Source: Lutraria lutraria (taxonomy: Eukaryota; Mollusca; Bivalvia; Venerida; Mactridae). From it: a stretch of 64,000 nt of DNA. The notes beneath the pieces are model-generated. The model was given only the letters and a program-made list of their open reading frames with translations, ran no database searches and was not told the origin of the DNA. Location of the stretch: assembly GCA_964023205.1 (NCBI GenBank), contig OZ026842.1, positions 12,936,716 to 13,000,715 of the forward strand, read 5' to 3'. The position numbers were made by a program, and so were the translations under genes. Shown here one piece after another: positions 37,101 through 47,992 of the stretch (positions are counted from its first letter, which is position 1; every line of letters begins with the position of its first letter).

Positions 37101-39620
37101 TTCTACGAAACATGACGATAATTTAGGAGTCACGGATGTAAAGACGGATACCGAAGTTCAATACAGTAATGCGGAGAAATCTAACAATCGTAGAGTTTCA
37201 CTGATGAAAGATATACTAGTACTCGACAAGGCAAAGTGTAAACCTGCCCGGGGCGGAAGTGAATGCGAACAACATATTGACCATGAACAAGATAAAAATG
37301 CTGTCTTAAAGGACTCTAGAGACAATCTCACAGTAACCAATGAAGAAGCAGTAACAATGGAACATGATGTTTATTCGATGGTTTCTACAAAACCTAATAT
37401 CACGGTCGTTCCAAGACTGCCTAACAATTGCAGTTTGCCAAAATGGGCGCCACTGATGACTTCATCATCTCCAGATCACGTGATGAATAACGCTAAGGAA
37501 TGTGTTAAAGAGGAAATAACATATTCTTCAGGCGATGAAGACAAGAATGACGTATCTGAAATTGCCGAAACATGCACAGAACTCATATCAATGGACAAAG
37601 GTTGTCACATTATACAACAAACTGCAGATGAAGATATTCCATTGGTTCCTGTAAATAGCCACACATCCAAACAAATTGAGGAAGACAAAGGAAATGGAGT
37701 GCCATCCACTACAATTCCTATCAGTAGTACTGAAGAGGACCAGACAGGTGCATGCTGTGTTAACAACGGCATTCAAGACTCTACACATATCGAGAAAGAT
37801 TGTAAAAATGAATGTAATACAAGGATAGAAGATGGTACCATGGTTACTGGCGAAGATTCGACCACTACTGATGAGATTTCCATAGCATATAAACGTAAGT
37901 CTAAGTATTTAGGCACTTGTACATTGACAGTGCAACCTCTTCAAAGCAACACCCTTTGAAAGAAGCAAAGTTATGTTGTTGTAGAGAGGTTGTTGCTCTA
38001 GAGAGGTAAGATTAATATTTAAATGGTATAGTTGTGGAAAATCACGCTGTTGTTGAAGGCAGATTATTTCTCAAGAGAGGGCCGCTCTGGAGAGGTTGTA
38101 CTGTACTATTAAAATGTATCCATATGTTATAATTAAGTGTTATCTCGCAAAAGTACTAGAATAATGCGTTTCTGTTTATCGAAAAGAGGGATATTTATCA
38201 TCCCAATTAAGGATATTTCTGATTTATGCTTTCGTTGAACTTAAAATGGCTAGGATCCGTTTGTGGATGAGTGCATGTTTTCGTCAACTTTGTAGATAAA
38301 TGAGAAATCAATGTATTTATAAAAATATATTTTACGTATATGTTTATCTGATATGTCACTGAATTCAAGAAAAATCGTTTGAGAATGATATTGTAATGAT
38401 TCTAAATAGTGATGTGTATTATTTGATTATTTTGTGTTTTATTTGATTATTTTGTGCATTATTTGATTATTTTGTGTATTATTTGATTATTTTGGGACAT
38501 CCTAGGTAACAACATGACTCAACGGGCTCAATTCAGATACAACTCTGGTAATTGGCAATTATTGACGTCCTCTGGAATATGGGTAGATGTTAAGTTGGAT
38601 GATTGTGTTGTACTTGACGAAGTAGCTCTAATTTGTGAGAAGTACGCCCATTCAACGTGTAACCGCTAATAATAGTAGAATGACCAGAATTGATACATTG
38701 TTGGAATGAATGGTTTTATATTCTAACCACATGTATATGAACTAAATGTTAATGATGAGTTAATTATGATAATTAGGATTCTCATTGTTCACCGAATCTT
38801 ATCCTTCACTATATAGTGGGTTTTATACTGAGTGAAATAATTACACGACGGAGAGTGATTTTTTATATACCATTCATTATAATTTTATTACTAATATTTT
38901 TGTCATTGTTTTTTGCATCAGTCTAAACCCAGCCATTTACAGTATTTTTAATATTTTTTTTATCATTATTTTGTATTCTTCAATTGCATATGTATATTGC
39001 TAAATAATTTGGGTATCCATAATTGTACTGAGTACTAGTATACATAAAAATCGATCGGACCTTTTTATGGGGGCGAGGGAGTCAAGTGAAAGTTCCTTTT
39101 GAATATCAAACAATTTCTAATTCAGTCGGAATACTCGCGGAACAAATCGTAAGACTTTTCATTGAGCTAGGATGGACACAAGTTAGAAAAGCATGCATTT
39201 GGATGTAAATAATTCAAGCTTTAGATATTGGCGTACTGACCCAAGGTTCCCCGGAGTACGATCATTTTTTAACATTGTCTAACTAAGTCACCTCTTGCTC
39301 AGATGTGTCATTAATCAATTTTAAAAAATATATTTCCATATTTAGTACAAAATAATATGTCTTGGCTCACATAAAATGGAAATATTATTGTAAGAACAGT
39401 TTAACCATTTGAAAAACGATGGAGCTTCTTTACAGGATTATGTTGCGTAGTAACGCTATTTTGTTCTGTCTTGGATAACAATATCAGACGGATTCACCTA
39501 GGAGATGCGTCGGACGTTACATACAATGTATCCTACAATGATGTTACAGAGCCTCTTTTAAAGTGTTACCCGATATATGGAGACACCCGAGTTCGATTCA
39601 TCTGCAAGAGAGATTATTAA
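34025..39620 (+). CDS. ZAP/PARP12-like CCCH zinc-finger protein with WWE-like C-terminus, five-exon model
   Basis: Model: 34025-34103, 34744-34802, 35110-37894, 38506-38634, 39451-39620. Splice phases agree at every join and predict about 1073 residues. Start: AAAAAATGG context at 34025. Order of parts: acidic N-terminus, lysine/arginine/serine-rich region (about residues 130-280, likely disordered and nuclear or RNA-binding), winged-helix-like segment (about 345-440), CCCH fingers (about 452-551), long acidic low-complexity region (560-970), WWE-like domain (about 975-1070). Vertebrate ZAP (ZC3HAV1) and PARP12 combine the same N-terminal winged helix and finger cluster with WWE. They bind viral CpG-rich RNA and poly(ADP-ribose). 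No PARP catalytic domain is visible here. RNA binding and antiviral role are inferred from the family. A shorter form may end inside exon 4. Confidence 0.6.
34744..34802 (+). CDS. CCCH gene, second coding exon
   Basis: Acceptor TTTCCACAG|TA and donor GACATG|GTAAGA. Enters in phase 1 and leaves in phase 0, encoding 'DRDPKEETKPKSTLRKTDM'. It joins both neighbours without a frame change, the main reason to accept so short an exon. An in-frame alternative acceptor lies 3 bp later. Confidence 0.55.
35110..37894 (+). CDS. CCCH gene, main exon (winged helix and CCCH fingers)
   Basis: 2785 bp exon, acceptor AATATAG|TCG and strong donor AAAC|GTAAGT at 37895. Three full fingers are seen: C-x7-C-x4-C-x3-H at 36325-36378, C-x8-C-x4-C-x3-H at 36508-36564, C-x7-C-x5-C-x3-H at 36568-36624. 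They are preceded by a partial one ('ICSRYTNKPDD..CDDLH'). The compact cluster with 'CDDLHVCKYY' linking fingers resembles the ZAP/PARP12 arrangement. Upstream 'EIAIATYRMLVIHLSTSRHF' to 'FVSRHEDLFVV' fits the winged-helix fold in front of the ZAP fingers. The rest is charged and repetitive. The frame stays open to 37959, but codons after 37894 are intron plus MITE. Confidence 0.8.
37928..38103. mobile_element. MITE family A, copy 2, in the intron just after the main CCCH exon
   Basis: CAGTGCAACCTCTtC at the left, GGAGAGGTTGTACTG at the right, followed by TA. It begins 33 bp after the splice donor. Its first ten codons and the stop (37957-37959) close the unspliced reading frame. Confidence 0.75.
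38411..38496. repeat. ~21 bp tandem repeat, four copies
   Basis: Unit TGTGTATTATTTGATTATTT, with one base differing between copies. It ends about 10 bp before the splice acceptor at 38505, so it forms the T-rich tract in front of the WWE exon. Confidence 0.8.
38506..38669 (+). CDS. CCCH gene, exon 4: first half of a WWE-like domain
   Basis: Acceptor GACATCCTAG|GTAAC matches the phase 1 end of the main exon and gives 'RNNMTQRAQFRYNSGNWQLL' then 'TSSGIWVDVKLDD'. An aromatic/Trp strand, a second Trp and following acidic residues fit the start of a WWE domain. The frame ends at TAA 38667-38669, giving a 1028-residue protein if unspliced. A donor T|GTGAGA at 38635 would instead join exon 5 in frame. 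Full WWE domains are about 80 residues; this exon alone is about half. Confidence 0.5.
39451..39620 (+). CDS. CCCH gene, candidate last exon: second half of WWE-like domain
   Basis: After acceptor TTGCGTAG|TA, in the phase left by the donor at 38635, the frame is open for 55 codons: 'DNNIRRIHLGDASDVTYNVS' then 'YNDVTEP' and 'DTRVRFICKRDY', stop at 39618-39620. The pattern (hydrophobic strand, Y-x-V-x-Y, then T-R-V-R-F) resembles the C-terminal half of WWE domains. The stronger acceptor at 39435 would create a stop at the join, so the model depends on the inner one. Confidence 0.4.
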
Positions 39621-39828
39621 CTGTAACACCTGTTAAAAGGTTGCTGGAAAATCATTCGCATTGTAAGAAAGAGATACGTGTTTGACTGGTTGGTTTTAAA
39701 ACGATATGATATAGAGAAGACAAGACGACGACATCAACATATGTTTTATTTCCGTCCCATCGGCGTATGATAACAGACTAAAATTAAAGAAAACCCACTG
39801 TGACCACGATATAATCCAGAATATCATC

Positions 39829-39834
39829 AATAAA
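39829..39834 (+). terminator. Polyadenylation signal AATAAA
   Basis: AATAAA about 210 bp after the exon 5 stop, followed by TTG/GT-rich sequence. It would give a short 3' UTR for the CCCH gene. Confidence 0.4.
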
Positions 39835-39859
39835 TTGTACTTCAAGTGACATCCGTTTA

Positions 39860-40890
39860 TCGTCTTGTTATTATTTTTATGACACCGTGTTTATAGAACA
39901 GTCCTCATATTTTGCAAATATTCAAACATAAAAAACGTAACCATGGCAATGTAACACGTACGTTATCAGTTCTTAACTACAGCTGAAATCATACAACATT
40001 ATCAACGAAATATCGTTTTACGTTATTTTAGCGATTTTAGCCAGGAAGAAAAACAACCCACGGAGGTTAAATATCCTTATTAAGCCATTCTTAATAATCA
40101 AAGTACTCATGGAAACTGAACTTACATAGACATGTATTGCAACATGGAACATGAACAACATGTATACAGTTTAACAAGTTTTAGCTACAGTCAAACTTGT
40201 GAAATCATTAATTGTGACAATTCAGAACAATATTTTTTTACATAATTATGGCGAATCATGTATATATAATACATATATGTGTGTGCGTGTGTGTATATGA
40301 CTTAAACGGCCCTGGGTTCGTCCTTAACTGGATTTTATCCTCACGTGTACATTTTGAAAATGCCATTCGCACAGATTAAAAATAAATGACCTATAAATGA
40401 TAAGAAGTTGAAATAGGAATAACTACTTTACTAAAAATCAAGAATGGATTTTAATATCATTTGGACATTTTTGGTATGTTTATACACGTATTCATATTTA
40501 ATTCATAACATCTCTAAGGCTTAACGCAATGACGACAAAATAGTAGTGAAATAAGCCAAAAAGCAGACTTCAACGGAGTTCCCTTTTTATATCTTGGGAA
40601 GTATATGTATACTGATGTACGTAATGCTACATGTTTTACAACAGAGCTCTAGCAAGCAGCTGTCAACTTAGATCCGCCATTGTTCGAACTACTAGAAGAA
40701 ATGTACTACAATGTACTACATTAATGGTAATCTGTAACAAGAAATGTAACCATTGGTCATTGAGTTGCTATGTTGAAATTATCAAAAAAAAACATCCTAA
40801 AAAAGCCGATCGGAATATACATGCATGATAAGAAATAGACTGTGTATACAGAGAGATACGACGTGTACGTGTGGAAAGCTACAGGTAGGA
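39860..40890. other. Intergenic, no gene seen
   Basis: AT-rich sequence with a short TG/TA microsatellite at 40258-40300. Open frames at 40631-40960 have no domain or splice support. Confidence 0.5.
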
Positions 40891-40893
40891 ATA

Positions 40894-41079
40894 CAGTCAA
40901 ACCTATGCTAGCGGCCACTTCCGCATAAAGGCCACCAATCATGTTGTGAATAAAAGCCATTCTTAAAGAAAAACCGTCTTTGATTATTTAGATCAAAATA
41001 ACCTTCGAATAAAAGCCACCTGACAATAAAAGCCATATTGGTCTTTCCTAAGGATGGCCTTTGTTCACAAGTTTGACTG
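40894..41079. mobile_element. MITE family B, copy 2 (best preserved)
   Basis: Left end CAGTCAAACCTATGCTAGCG after TA, right end the complement of CAGTCAAACTTGTGAACAAA. Inside, 'AATAAAAGCCA' repeats three times. About 185 bp, no coding capacity. Other copies at 1425 and 47791. Confidence 0.75.
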
Positions 41080-42146
41080 TGTAGGCAACATCGAGTATGA
41101 ATAAGATGATATGGAGAAAAACAACAGGTCCTTGATGTACTTTGTGTATGATAGTATAATGGAAACCAGGGCCCGGCGGCTGTTAAACTTGACATTGGTC
41201 TCAAAGTTTGAATCACAATTGTGTGATGTCTTTTTTTAATCCCAAGTGGATTACGATATGATTATTTTGGTACATCACTTCATAAACAGTATTCTGTATA
41301 CACATTAATTGACCATATTTACTTTCACTCATGACAAATCTACAAATTATAGTCTGACATGAGTTAGAATGAAAATGAGATTTGATCTCGGAGACTGATC
41401 TCCAGTTTTATAAGCTAGGATGATAAAGCTCTGGACATGATGAATAGACCTAACGACAACTATTTGCCCAAAGATCCAATTTCGCAAATATTACAGAACA
41501 AAACCTTTAATCTACTATGGTGGCATATTTCTGCGAAGGCCTACACTTATATTCTTTTGTAGTTAATGTTATCGTCCCCTCCATAAGTGAGTTAAGGGTT
41601 AGAGTTCCATTTAATGCCATAAAGACAATCTGGTAGATTTTCGCGAAAATAATCTGATCATCTTATGTAGAAATATGCCACATAAATCTACTGCTGTTAT
41701 TGCTGGATAACATGTTATTGCATCGATATACTAGCAGCCTAAAATTTCTGTTTCAGACACATATATCGTCCACTTCATAACAGCTGTAAAACTCAAATGC
41801 AAATATAGCACATGTATATATATAACAATTCTAATGAAAAGACATTGTCAACATGATCAATGTACAGAAATATGCAACATAGATTGATATCACACAACTT
41901 AACTGTTAAACTCCTTCAAATGGAATTCATGAAACATGATTTTTTCTTGAACTATTCTTGAACATGAATATAACCATTTGACAGGGACTGAGTGAGACTA
42001 TGAATCATATATAAATTTGGAAAGTTCATTCTGTGTCAGTGATGGAATGACTGGATATATTATTCCCACTGTCACAGATGGTTCAGGTCACACTATATTA
42101 ACTGATATCATTAAAACGGTCAAGAAGTATAATGAGTCTAGATATT

Positions 42147-42409
42147 CACTGGCGTAGCTTCATATAGGCACTGTGGGCAGATGCCTACACTTTTTTCTGA
42201 CAAATGAAAAAAGTGCCCAAAAAAATAATCGCAATAAAAATTAAAGGGGTTTGGGGACGGGCGAATAATCTCAAAATGACCAAATCTATAAGGGGAACAC
42301 TGCAAGAACTTCAAATACATTAAAATACCCATAATGCGACTGGCAATACATAGCATCTTTCGGACCCCCTATGTTGGTGGCTACACATTATTTTAGGGCT
42401 ACGCCCCTG
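42147..42409. mobile_element. hAT-like MITE
   Basis: Ends CACTGGCGTAGCTT and AGGGCTACGCCCCTG are imperfect inverted repeats of the CAGGGGCGTAGCC type. The expected 8 bp duplication is not recognisable, so the copy is old. No transposase; the short minus-strand frame inside is not supported. Confidence 0.5.
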
Positions 42410-42880
42410 TAATTCCTGTTGAGAGCTCAACAACTCAAAGTACATTAAGTAGTAGGTATGTGCCTATGTGAGCAATCTGAGGTTCAGACACGTGTCTAGT
42501 TAATCTGATGCTTTACATTTTGTATTCCTAAGATGGATGATTGGTTGTGATGAAACATTTATGATACACCAAGGACAATTCCTTATCTTAACTTTTTTGT
42601 AATTTTTACGCATGTCAAAAGTACTCAGTGGCATATTGTAATTTGCGATTTTATTAAACTGTTAAGGTCGATGCGTTCTTTCAGTTTAAGCTTCGGTGAG
42701 ATTCGACAATTTTCGTAAGTTATAGGATAATCTACTTAATACCGGTTGTTGAATGTTCATGTATTATAAGTTATTAAGTGATAACAGAAAATTCGTAGTA
42801 CATTTGTATAGTACGAAGCTAAAGATAAACGCATTTAGCAACCGTGTAAATATTCAGTTTTAGCAGCAAATAGCACCATA

Positions 42881-43019
42881 CAATGAAACCTCTCAAAAAC
42901 AACATCCTTTGATGAGAGGTTGTTGCTCTCGAGAGGTTAAATAAATGGTTAAATCGTGCAATGAGGAAAACATGTTATTGCTGTTCAAGAGACTGGGCCG
43001 CTCTTGAGAGGTAGTACTA
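42881..43019. mobile_element. MITE family A, copy 3
   Basis: CAATGAAACCTCTC at the left after TA, GAGAGGTAGTACTA followed by TA at the right, with 'GAGAGGTTGTTGCTCTCGAG' inside. Shorter than the other copies by internal deletion. Confidence 0.65.
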
Positions 43020-43658
43020 TACGTGTATTAATAAATGAATAAATGGAATCATGGCCCGAGTGTTTTTCTCTCACATTGCCATCATCTATTTCTAGGTCTG
43101 CGTTCTGGTGATTGGTTGCGTCAACTGTAGTAGGTATTATTCCATACATTTATAGACTAAATTAGAACGACATAATTTTGTTTGTTGCTATCCCTCAGCG
43201 AGTCTTATTTAATTCTACTTCATTGGAAACTAAACGGTAGTTCAGCTTTCTACAGCCGTCACTCGCTCGGCACGCATGAATTTTTATGCGGGCCAAAGTA
43301 CTACGTATATCTACGTCTGCCATGCAACTGTCAGGCTAGTTCACGTTCTATATTGCAGTGCAAGTCTATGTAAGTTCAGTTCGAATGAGTACTTTCAATA
43401 CTTTGATTCTTTAAAATACGTAACCAGCATGCCCAAATACACTGCGTATGGAAAATAGAACTTCTTTACTGAAGAAGTCATTATCTACCCTGCTGCTACT
43501 ATGCTATGATAGTTAGTAGATAATTCTTATAATACATGGTTTAACTGCATTTTGTGAAAGTTCATCATTCTGTTTCTGGGCACAGTAAGTTACATTTCAG
43601 CTTAGGTATATACAATGTATTCCAATAAGGCTTTTAAGAGGTGTATTGAAAATTCCAG

Positions 43659-44918
43659 GTAATTTGGGAAAGGACTTCCATGGAGGCGTGTTTTCCAAAG
43701 ATAATCAAGTTTGTACAAACGTAACTGTAGATATCGCTGCAGCTGATTATGACACTACAGTCTTTTATAGCTTAGGAGATCGGATTGGGGTAGCATTAAA
43801 ACATAGCGGTCATGATACGATATATATTGACTGTGTAGCCAATCAGACTCATAAGAATATTACGGACAAAAGTGGCATGACCTTTAAGTCTAATCGAAAT
43901 GTGGCTATTACCTTAACAAGTAACAGCATTCATTCAGCGGAAACCGCTCTTCTCTTCCCCCAGGATAGCCTCGGACGGACGTATACGGTGGCTTCCTACA
44001 AACCATCCAACAAAAATCACCAGAGTTATATAAGCGTGTATGGTGTACTTAATGATACTGAAGTAAATGTTTATAATGAAGATTACACCACAAAGGCGGT
44101 ATACAAATTAAACGGACAGGAGTCTCTAAAAATAATGTCGGATTTTGACTTAACCGGATATCAAATAGAATCTAACCACCCCGTATCGGTTATAACTGGT
44201 ACCCTGTGTGCGTCAGTGCCGAATGGTATCAACAACTGTGACATGTTGATGGAGAGTATGGTTCCCGCGAACGCCTGGGATACAGTATATATCATACCGC
44301 CTATTTTTCCAATAGACAATTATGAAGTTAGATTCTTAACAAACTGCCACTCAGAAGGTACAATAATATGCACGACTGCAAATTCCACTTCATGCTTCTT
44401 GGCAAATAAGAATGACAAAACGTTTACGTTTGGTAATGAAGCCACTGTTGTAACGTCCGTTTTACCAGTGGGTGTGATCCAGTATGGCACCGGAGCTGAT
44501 AATCTAACCCACCAAGAAGGAGACCCATTCATGACTACCATTCCCGGGTTAAATAACTACCTTAACCAATACACATTCTCAGTACCAGAAGTCTATGAAC
44601 ACTTCCAAAACTATATCGCTATCATTGTACAAAGCAATAAATACTCTGACCTGATAATTGACGGTCGCAAGTCAATAAAACCAATATATACTTACAATGT
44701 ACCATCACCATACGATGATTACATTGTCATAGTCACTGATATAGCACCAGGACGGCACGTAATGCGTCACGAAGATACCATGACGACGTTTGGACTTATG
44801 GTGTATGGTATGAAAGTTCCGGATGCAAATACTTTAGTAGGTCTGTACATCTATGGTATCAAAGCTGATTTCAGTATGGGATATGGATATCCAGCAGGAT
44901 TAGATTTAACAACTATAG
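43659..44918 (+). CDS. Exon encoding IgGFc-binding-protein N-terminal domain
   Basis: A 1260 bp internal exon, acceptor AAATTCCAG|GT and donor ATAG|GTCAGT, phase 1 at both ends. The 420 residues have the features of the IgGFc_binding domain (PF17517): 'LGKDFHGGVF' near the start, 'LLFPQDSLGRTYTVASY', 'YQIESNHPVSVITGTLCASV', 'NNCDMLMESMVPANAWDTVY', 'VTDIAPGRHVM' and 'TFGLMVYG' near the end. In FCGBP-like proteins this region is extracellular and found with mucin and von Willebrand parts. There is no ATG or signal peptide here; the frame opens at the acceptor, so at least one 5' exon is missing from view. The open frame beyond 44918 to 45196 is intron read-through. Confidence 0.75.
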
Positions 44919-45333
44919 GTCAGTATCCAAAGATATTACTATGGTATAAATCTAATTTGAACCGTGGTCGCCGTTGCATGTGTTGTCTTTTAAACATAGC
45001 TCGACTACGGATAACAACAATTGACAATCGTGAACTTTCGTATGTTTCCGTAACCTCTTTAATAGTCTTTAGTATTCACCCAGTCTTTCATAAAAGTAAC
45101 AAAGAACGTGTAAGCAAAACTGTGTTGAACGAATTCGATATACATACTTTGAATTTGGTAATTACGGTACATATTCACATGCATTTGGTATTATAGCAAA
45201 ATAAAAACCTTAGGACAGCTAGATGTCCATTTCTCATTTTGGCCTATGTGTTTATTTGGACATACACATTTTTTTGTATTTGTATTTTGGACATACAACA
45301 GTGCGAAGCAATTTACAAGCTGTTCCATTACAG

Positions 45334-46824
45334 CGTCAACTGCAGAAGTAGAAAGCGGAGAATGTGGTTTAAAAGGAGCAACTACAACAACCAAAGCTTC
45401 TACTACTACTCCAACATCAACCGATGCTCCAACAACCACGCCAACAACTACACCAGCTCCAACAACCACATCAACAACTACACAAGCTCCAACAACCACG
45501 CCTACAACTACACAAGCTCCAACAACCACGCCTACAACTACACAAGCTCCAACAACCACGCCTACAACTACACAAGCTCCAACAACCACGCCTACTACAA
45601 CACTAGCTCCAACAACCACATCAACAACAACACAAGCTCCAACAACCACGCCTACAACAACACAAACTCCAACAACCACGCCTACAACTACACAAGCTCC
45701 AACAACCACGCCTACAACTACACAAGCTCCAACAACCACGCCTACAACTACACAAGCTCCAACAACCACACCTACTACAACACTAGCTCCAACAACCACA
45801 CCTACAACTACACAAGCTCCAACAACCACACCTACAACTACACAAGCTCCAACAACCACACCTACTACAACACAAGCTCTAACAACCACGTCAACAACAA
45901 CACTAGCTCCAACAACCACGCCTACAACTACACAAGCTCCAACAACCACACCTACTACAACACTAGCTCCAACAACCACGTCAACAACAACACTAGCTCC
46001 AACAACCACACCTACTACAACACAAGCTCCAACAACCACGTCAACAACAACACTAGCTCCAACAACCACGCCTACAACTACACAAGCTCCAACAACCACG
46101 CCTACTACAACACAAGCTCCAACAACCACGTCAACAACAACACTAGCTCCAACAACCACGCCTACAACTACACAAGCTCCAACAACCACACCTACTACAA
46201 CACAAGCTCCAACAACCACGCCTACAACTACACAAGCTCCAACAACCACACCTACTACAACACTAGCTCCAACAACCACGCCTACAACAACACAAGCTCC
46301 AACAACCACGCCTACTACAACACAAGCTCCAACAACCACACCTACAACTACACAAGCTCCAACAACCACATCAACAACTACACAAGCTCCAACAACCACG
46401 CCTACTACAACACTAGCTCCAACAACCACATCAACAACTACACAAGCTCCAACAACCACGCCTACAACTACACAAGCTCCAACAACCACACCTACTACAA
46501 CACTAGCTCCAACAACCACGCCTACTACAACACTAGCTCCAACAACAACGTCTACTACAACACAAGCTCCAACAAACACGCCTACAACTACACAAGCTCC
46601 AACAACTACACCTACTACAACACAAGCTCCAACAACCACGCCAACAACTACACAAGCTCCAACAACCACACCTACTACAACACTAGCTCCAACAACCACA
46701 CCTACTACAACGCTAGCTCCAACAACAACGTCTACTACAACACATGCTCCAACAACAACGTCTACTACAACACTAGCTCCAACAACAACGTCTACTACAA
46801 CACTAGCTCCAACAACTACACCCA
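45334..46824 (+). CDS. Mucin-like Thr/Pro repeat exon (46 x 10 residues)
   Basis: Acceptor TTCCATTACAG|CG joins the previous exon in phase 1 and the donor CCCA|GTGAGG leaves phase 1. After a short head (STAEVESGECGLKG) the exon encodes about 46 copies of APTTTPTTTQ, with Gln/Leu and Pro/Ser the main variants. Such Thr-rich stretches are heavily O-glycosylated in mucins and form stiff extracellular stalks. The 30 bp unit shows no insertion or deletion over 1380 bp. Two other frames are also open through the array (Asn/His/Tyr-rich on plus, Val/Gly-rich on minus) but are artefacts of the repeat. The splice phases and the Ig exon downstream identify the Thr/Pro frame as real. Confidence 0.75.
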
Positions 46825-46961
46825 GTGAGGCATTATTAAAATAGTCTTGCATTCATTTATGAATACATATACATATTTCAAAAGTACGTCAGTTAGGAGT
46901 GTTCTATAATAATTTGACAGCATTCACTAATTCTTTCTTGTCTTAAGATATATGAAGAAAA

Positions 46962-47110
46962 GGCCTCCATGGTCGAGAGGTTATGGTCTCAGACTGGTTA
47001 TAAAAACCCCTTACTGCTGTAAGTTCAAATCCCAGCCGGGCTTGGCGAATTTTGCAATAGCAGACTGTTGATGCGACGTTAAACCAAGACACATAGCTGT
47101 TGGTGTAACT
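46962..47110 (+). mobile_element. tRNA-derived SINE in intron
   Basis: Box A TGGTCGAGAGG fits TRGYNNARNNG exactly, box B AGTTCAAATCC follows about 50 bp later, and a molluscan-type SINE body with 'GCGACGTTAAACC' follows. No full cloverleaf, so not a working tRNA gene. Confidence 0.65.
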
Positions 47111-47300
47111 TGTCAGAATATTTTGATGAAGTAAATGTTAAGACCGAGTTCAGAGTCAGTGTGTCGGTGATAAATTGATCGACAGAGGCAGCGAGTGGCT
47201 GAATAAAAAGTCCAATTAACTCAGTTTCAATATTATCTATATTCATTCGAGCTTTTTTGATAATATTGCGTCATTCATTAATAAAACCAATATTCAACAG

Positions 47301-47441
47301 GTTTAACATTGATTGGACCACAAACAGTACATGTGATGGTTCCTGTTAACGGATCGGTTGTTTTGAACTGCAGCGTTACTGAGACCGTCACTACACAGTT
47401 TACATGGGCGAAGATCCACGGATGTATACGTCCATTTTCAG
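47301..47441 (+). CDS. Ig-domain exon, first half
   Basis: Acceptor TTCAACAG|GT, donor TCAG|GTAAGG, phase 1 to phase 1. Encodes 'SLTLIGPQTVHVMVPVNGSV' 'VLNCSVTETVTTQFTWAKIH': the first cysteine (V-x-L-N-C) and core Trp (F-T-W) of an immunoglobulin fold in standard spacing. Confidence 0.75.
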
Positions 47442-47790
47442 GTAAGGCGTAAAGACAGTTTGTTTCTGGTAACCGGACCTACCCGTACTTTTCTTCGCGA
47501 CCCTGGACTATTTATTTGGCCCGATAAACGGAACATCCGCATTCTCACCTTCTATACCTTTCCACATGCTTTCAAGAGCCAAAAAGTCCCGATCTACCTA
47601 TTTATAATAGGTTTGAAAATTAACTCATATTCTTACTAAGGGAACTGAAAGTGAACAAAAAGATGATGTTTCCTAGGTGAATCGGCCTGTTTTATCAGCA
47701 TGGTAGTAAAATAGTATTTTAATTATCACTATTACAAATGTAGTATGAGGAGTATTTGATTTTATGGTATTTCGTGTCTTAGTTCCACAG

Positions 47791-47970
47791 CATAGTCAAA
47801 TCTGTGAACAAAGGCTACCATTGGAAAAATAAATATGTCCTTTATTGACAGGTGGTCACTATTCTGAGCTCATTGCGTTCTAATAATCAATGATAGTTTT
47901 TAAAAGAATGGCTTTTACACACAGCAGGTTGGCCTTTATTCAGAAGTGGCCGCTAACACAGGTTTAACTG
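47791..47970. mobile_element. MITE family B, copy 3 (inverted) in Ig intron
   Basis: Starts CATAGTCAAATCTGTGAACA and ends GGCCGCTAACACAGGTTTAACTG followed by TA, opposite in orientation to copy 2. It lies in the intron between the two halves of the Ig domain, 22 bp upstream of the second-half exon. Confidence 0.65.
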
Positions 47971-47992
47971 TACGTATTATTAATATTTTAAG

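Noticed and set aside
37860..37875. CTGATGAG as a hammerhead ribozyme core
   Set aside because: It lies inside the CCCH coding exon and no matching GAAA strand or stems are found nearby.
43035..43085. Signal-peptide-like 'MARVFFSHIAIIYF' as first exon of the IgGFc gene
   Set aside because: The frame stops at once (TAG) and there is no donor before the stop.
43646..43658. TTG start for the IgGFc-domain protein
   Set aside because: The codon precedes a splice acceptor (AAATTCCAG), so these bases are intron. The true start lies in an unseen upstream exon.
44919..45196. C-terminal extension of the IgGFc-domain frame
   Set aside because: Composition changes sharply after the G|GTCAGT donor, and the next exon joins in phase from 45334; read as intron.
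45239..46828. Second plus-strand frame (Asn/His/Tyr-rich, 529 codons) over the same repeat
   Set aside because: Open for the same periodic reason; it does not join the neighbouring exons in phase.
45191..46852. Minus-strand 553-codon Val/Gly-rich frame over the mucin repeat
   Set aside because: A 30 bp repeat without stops in one unit is open in that frame throughout. It has no splice or domain support, and the plus-strand Thr/Pro frame links in phase to flanking domain exons.
46962..47110. Functional tRNA gene
   Set aside because: Box A and B are present, but the acceptor and anticodon stems do not pair well and a SINE body follows.
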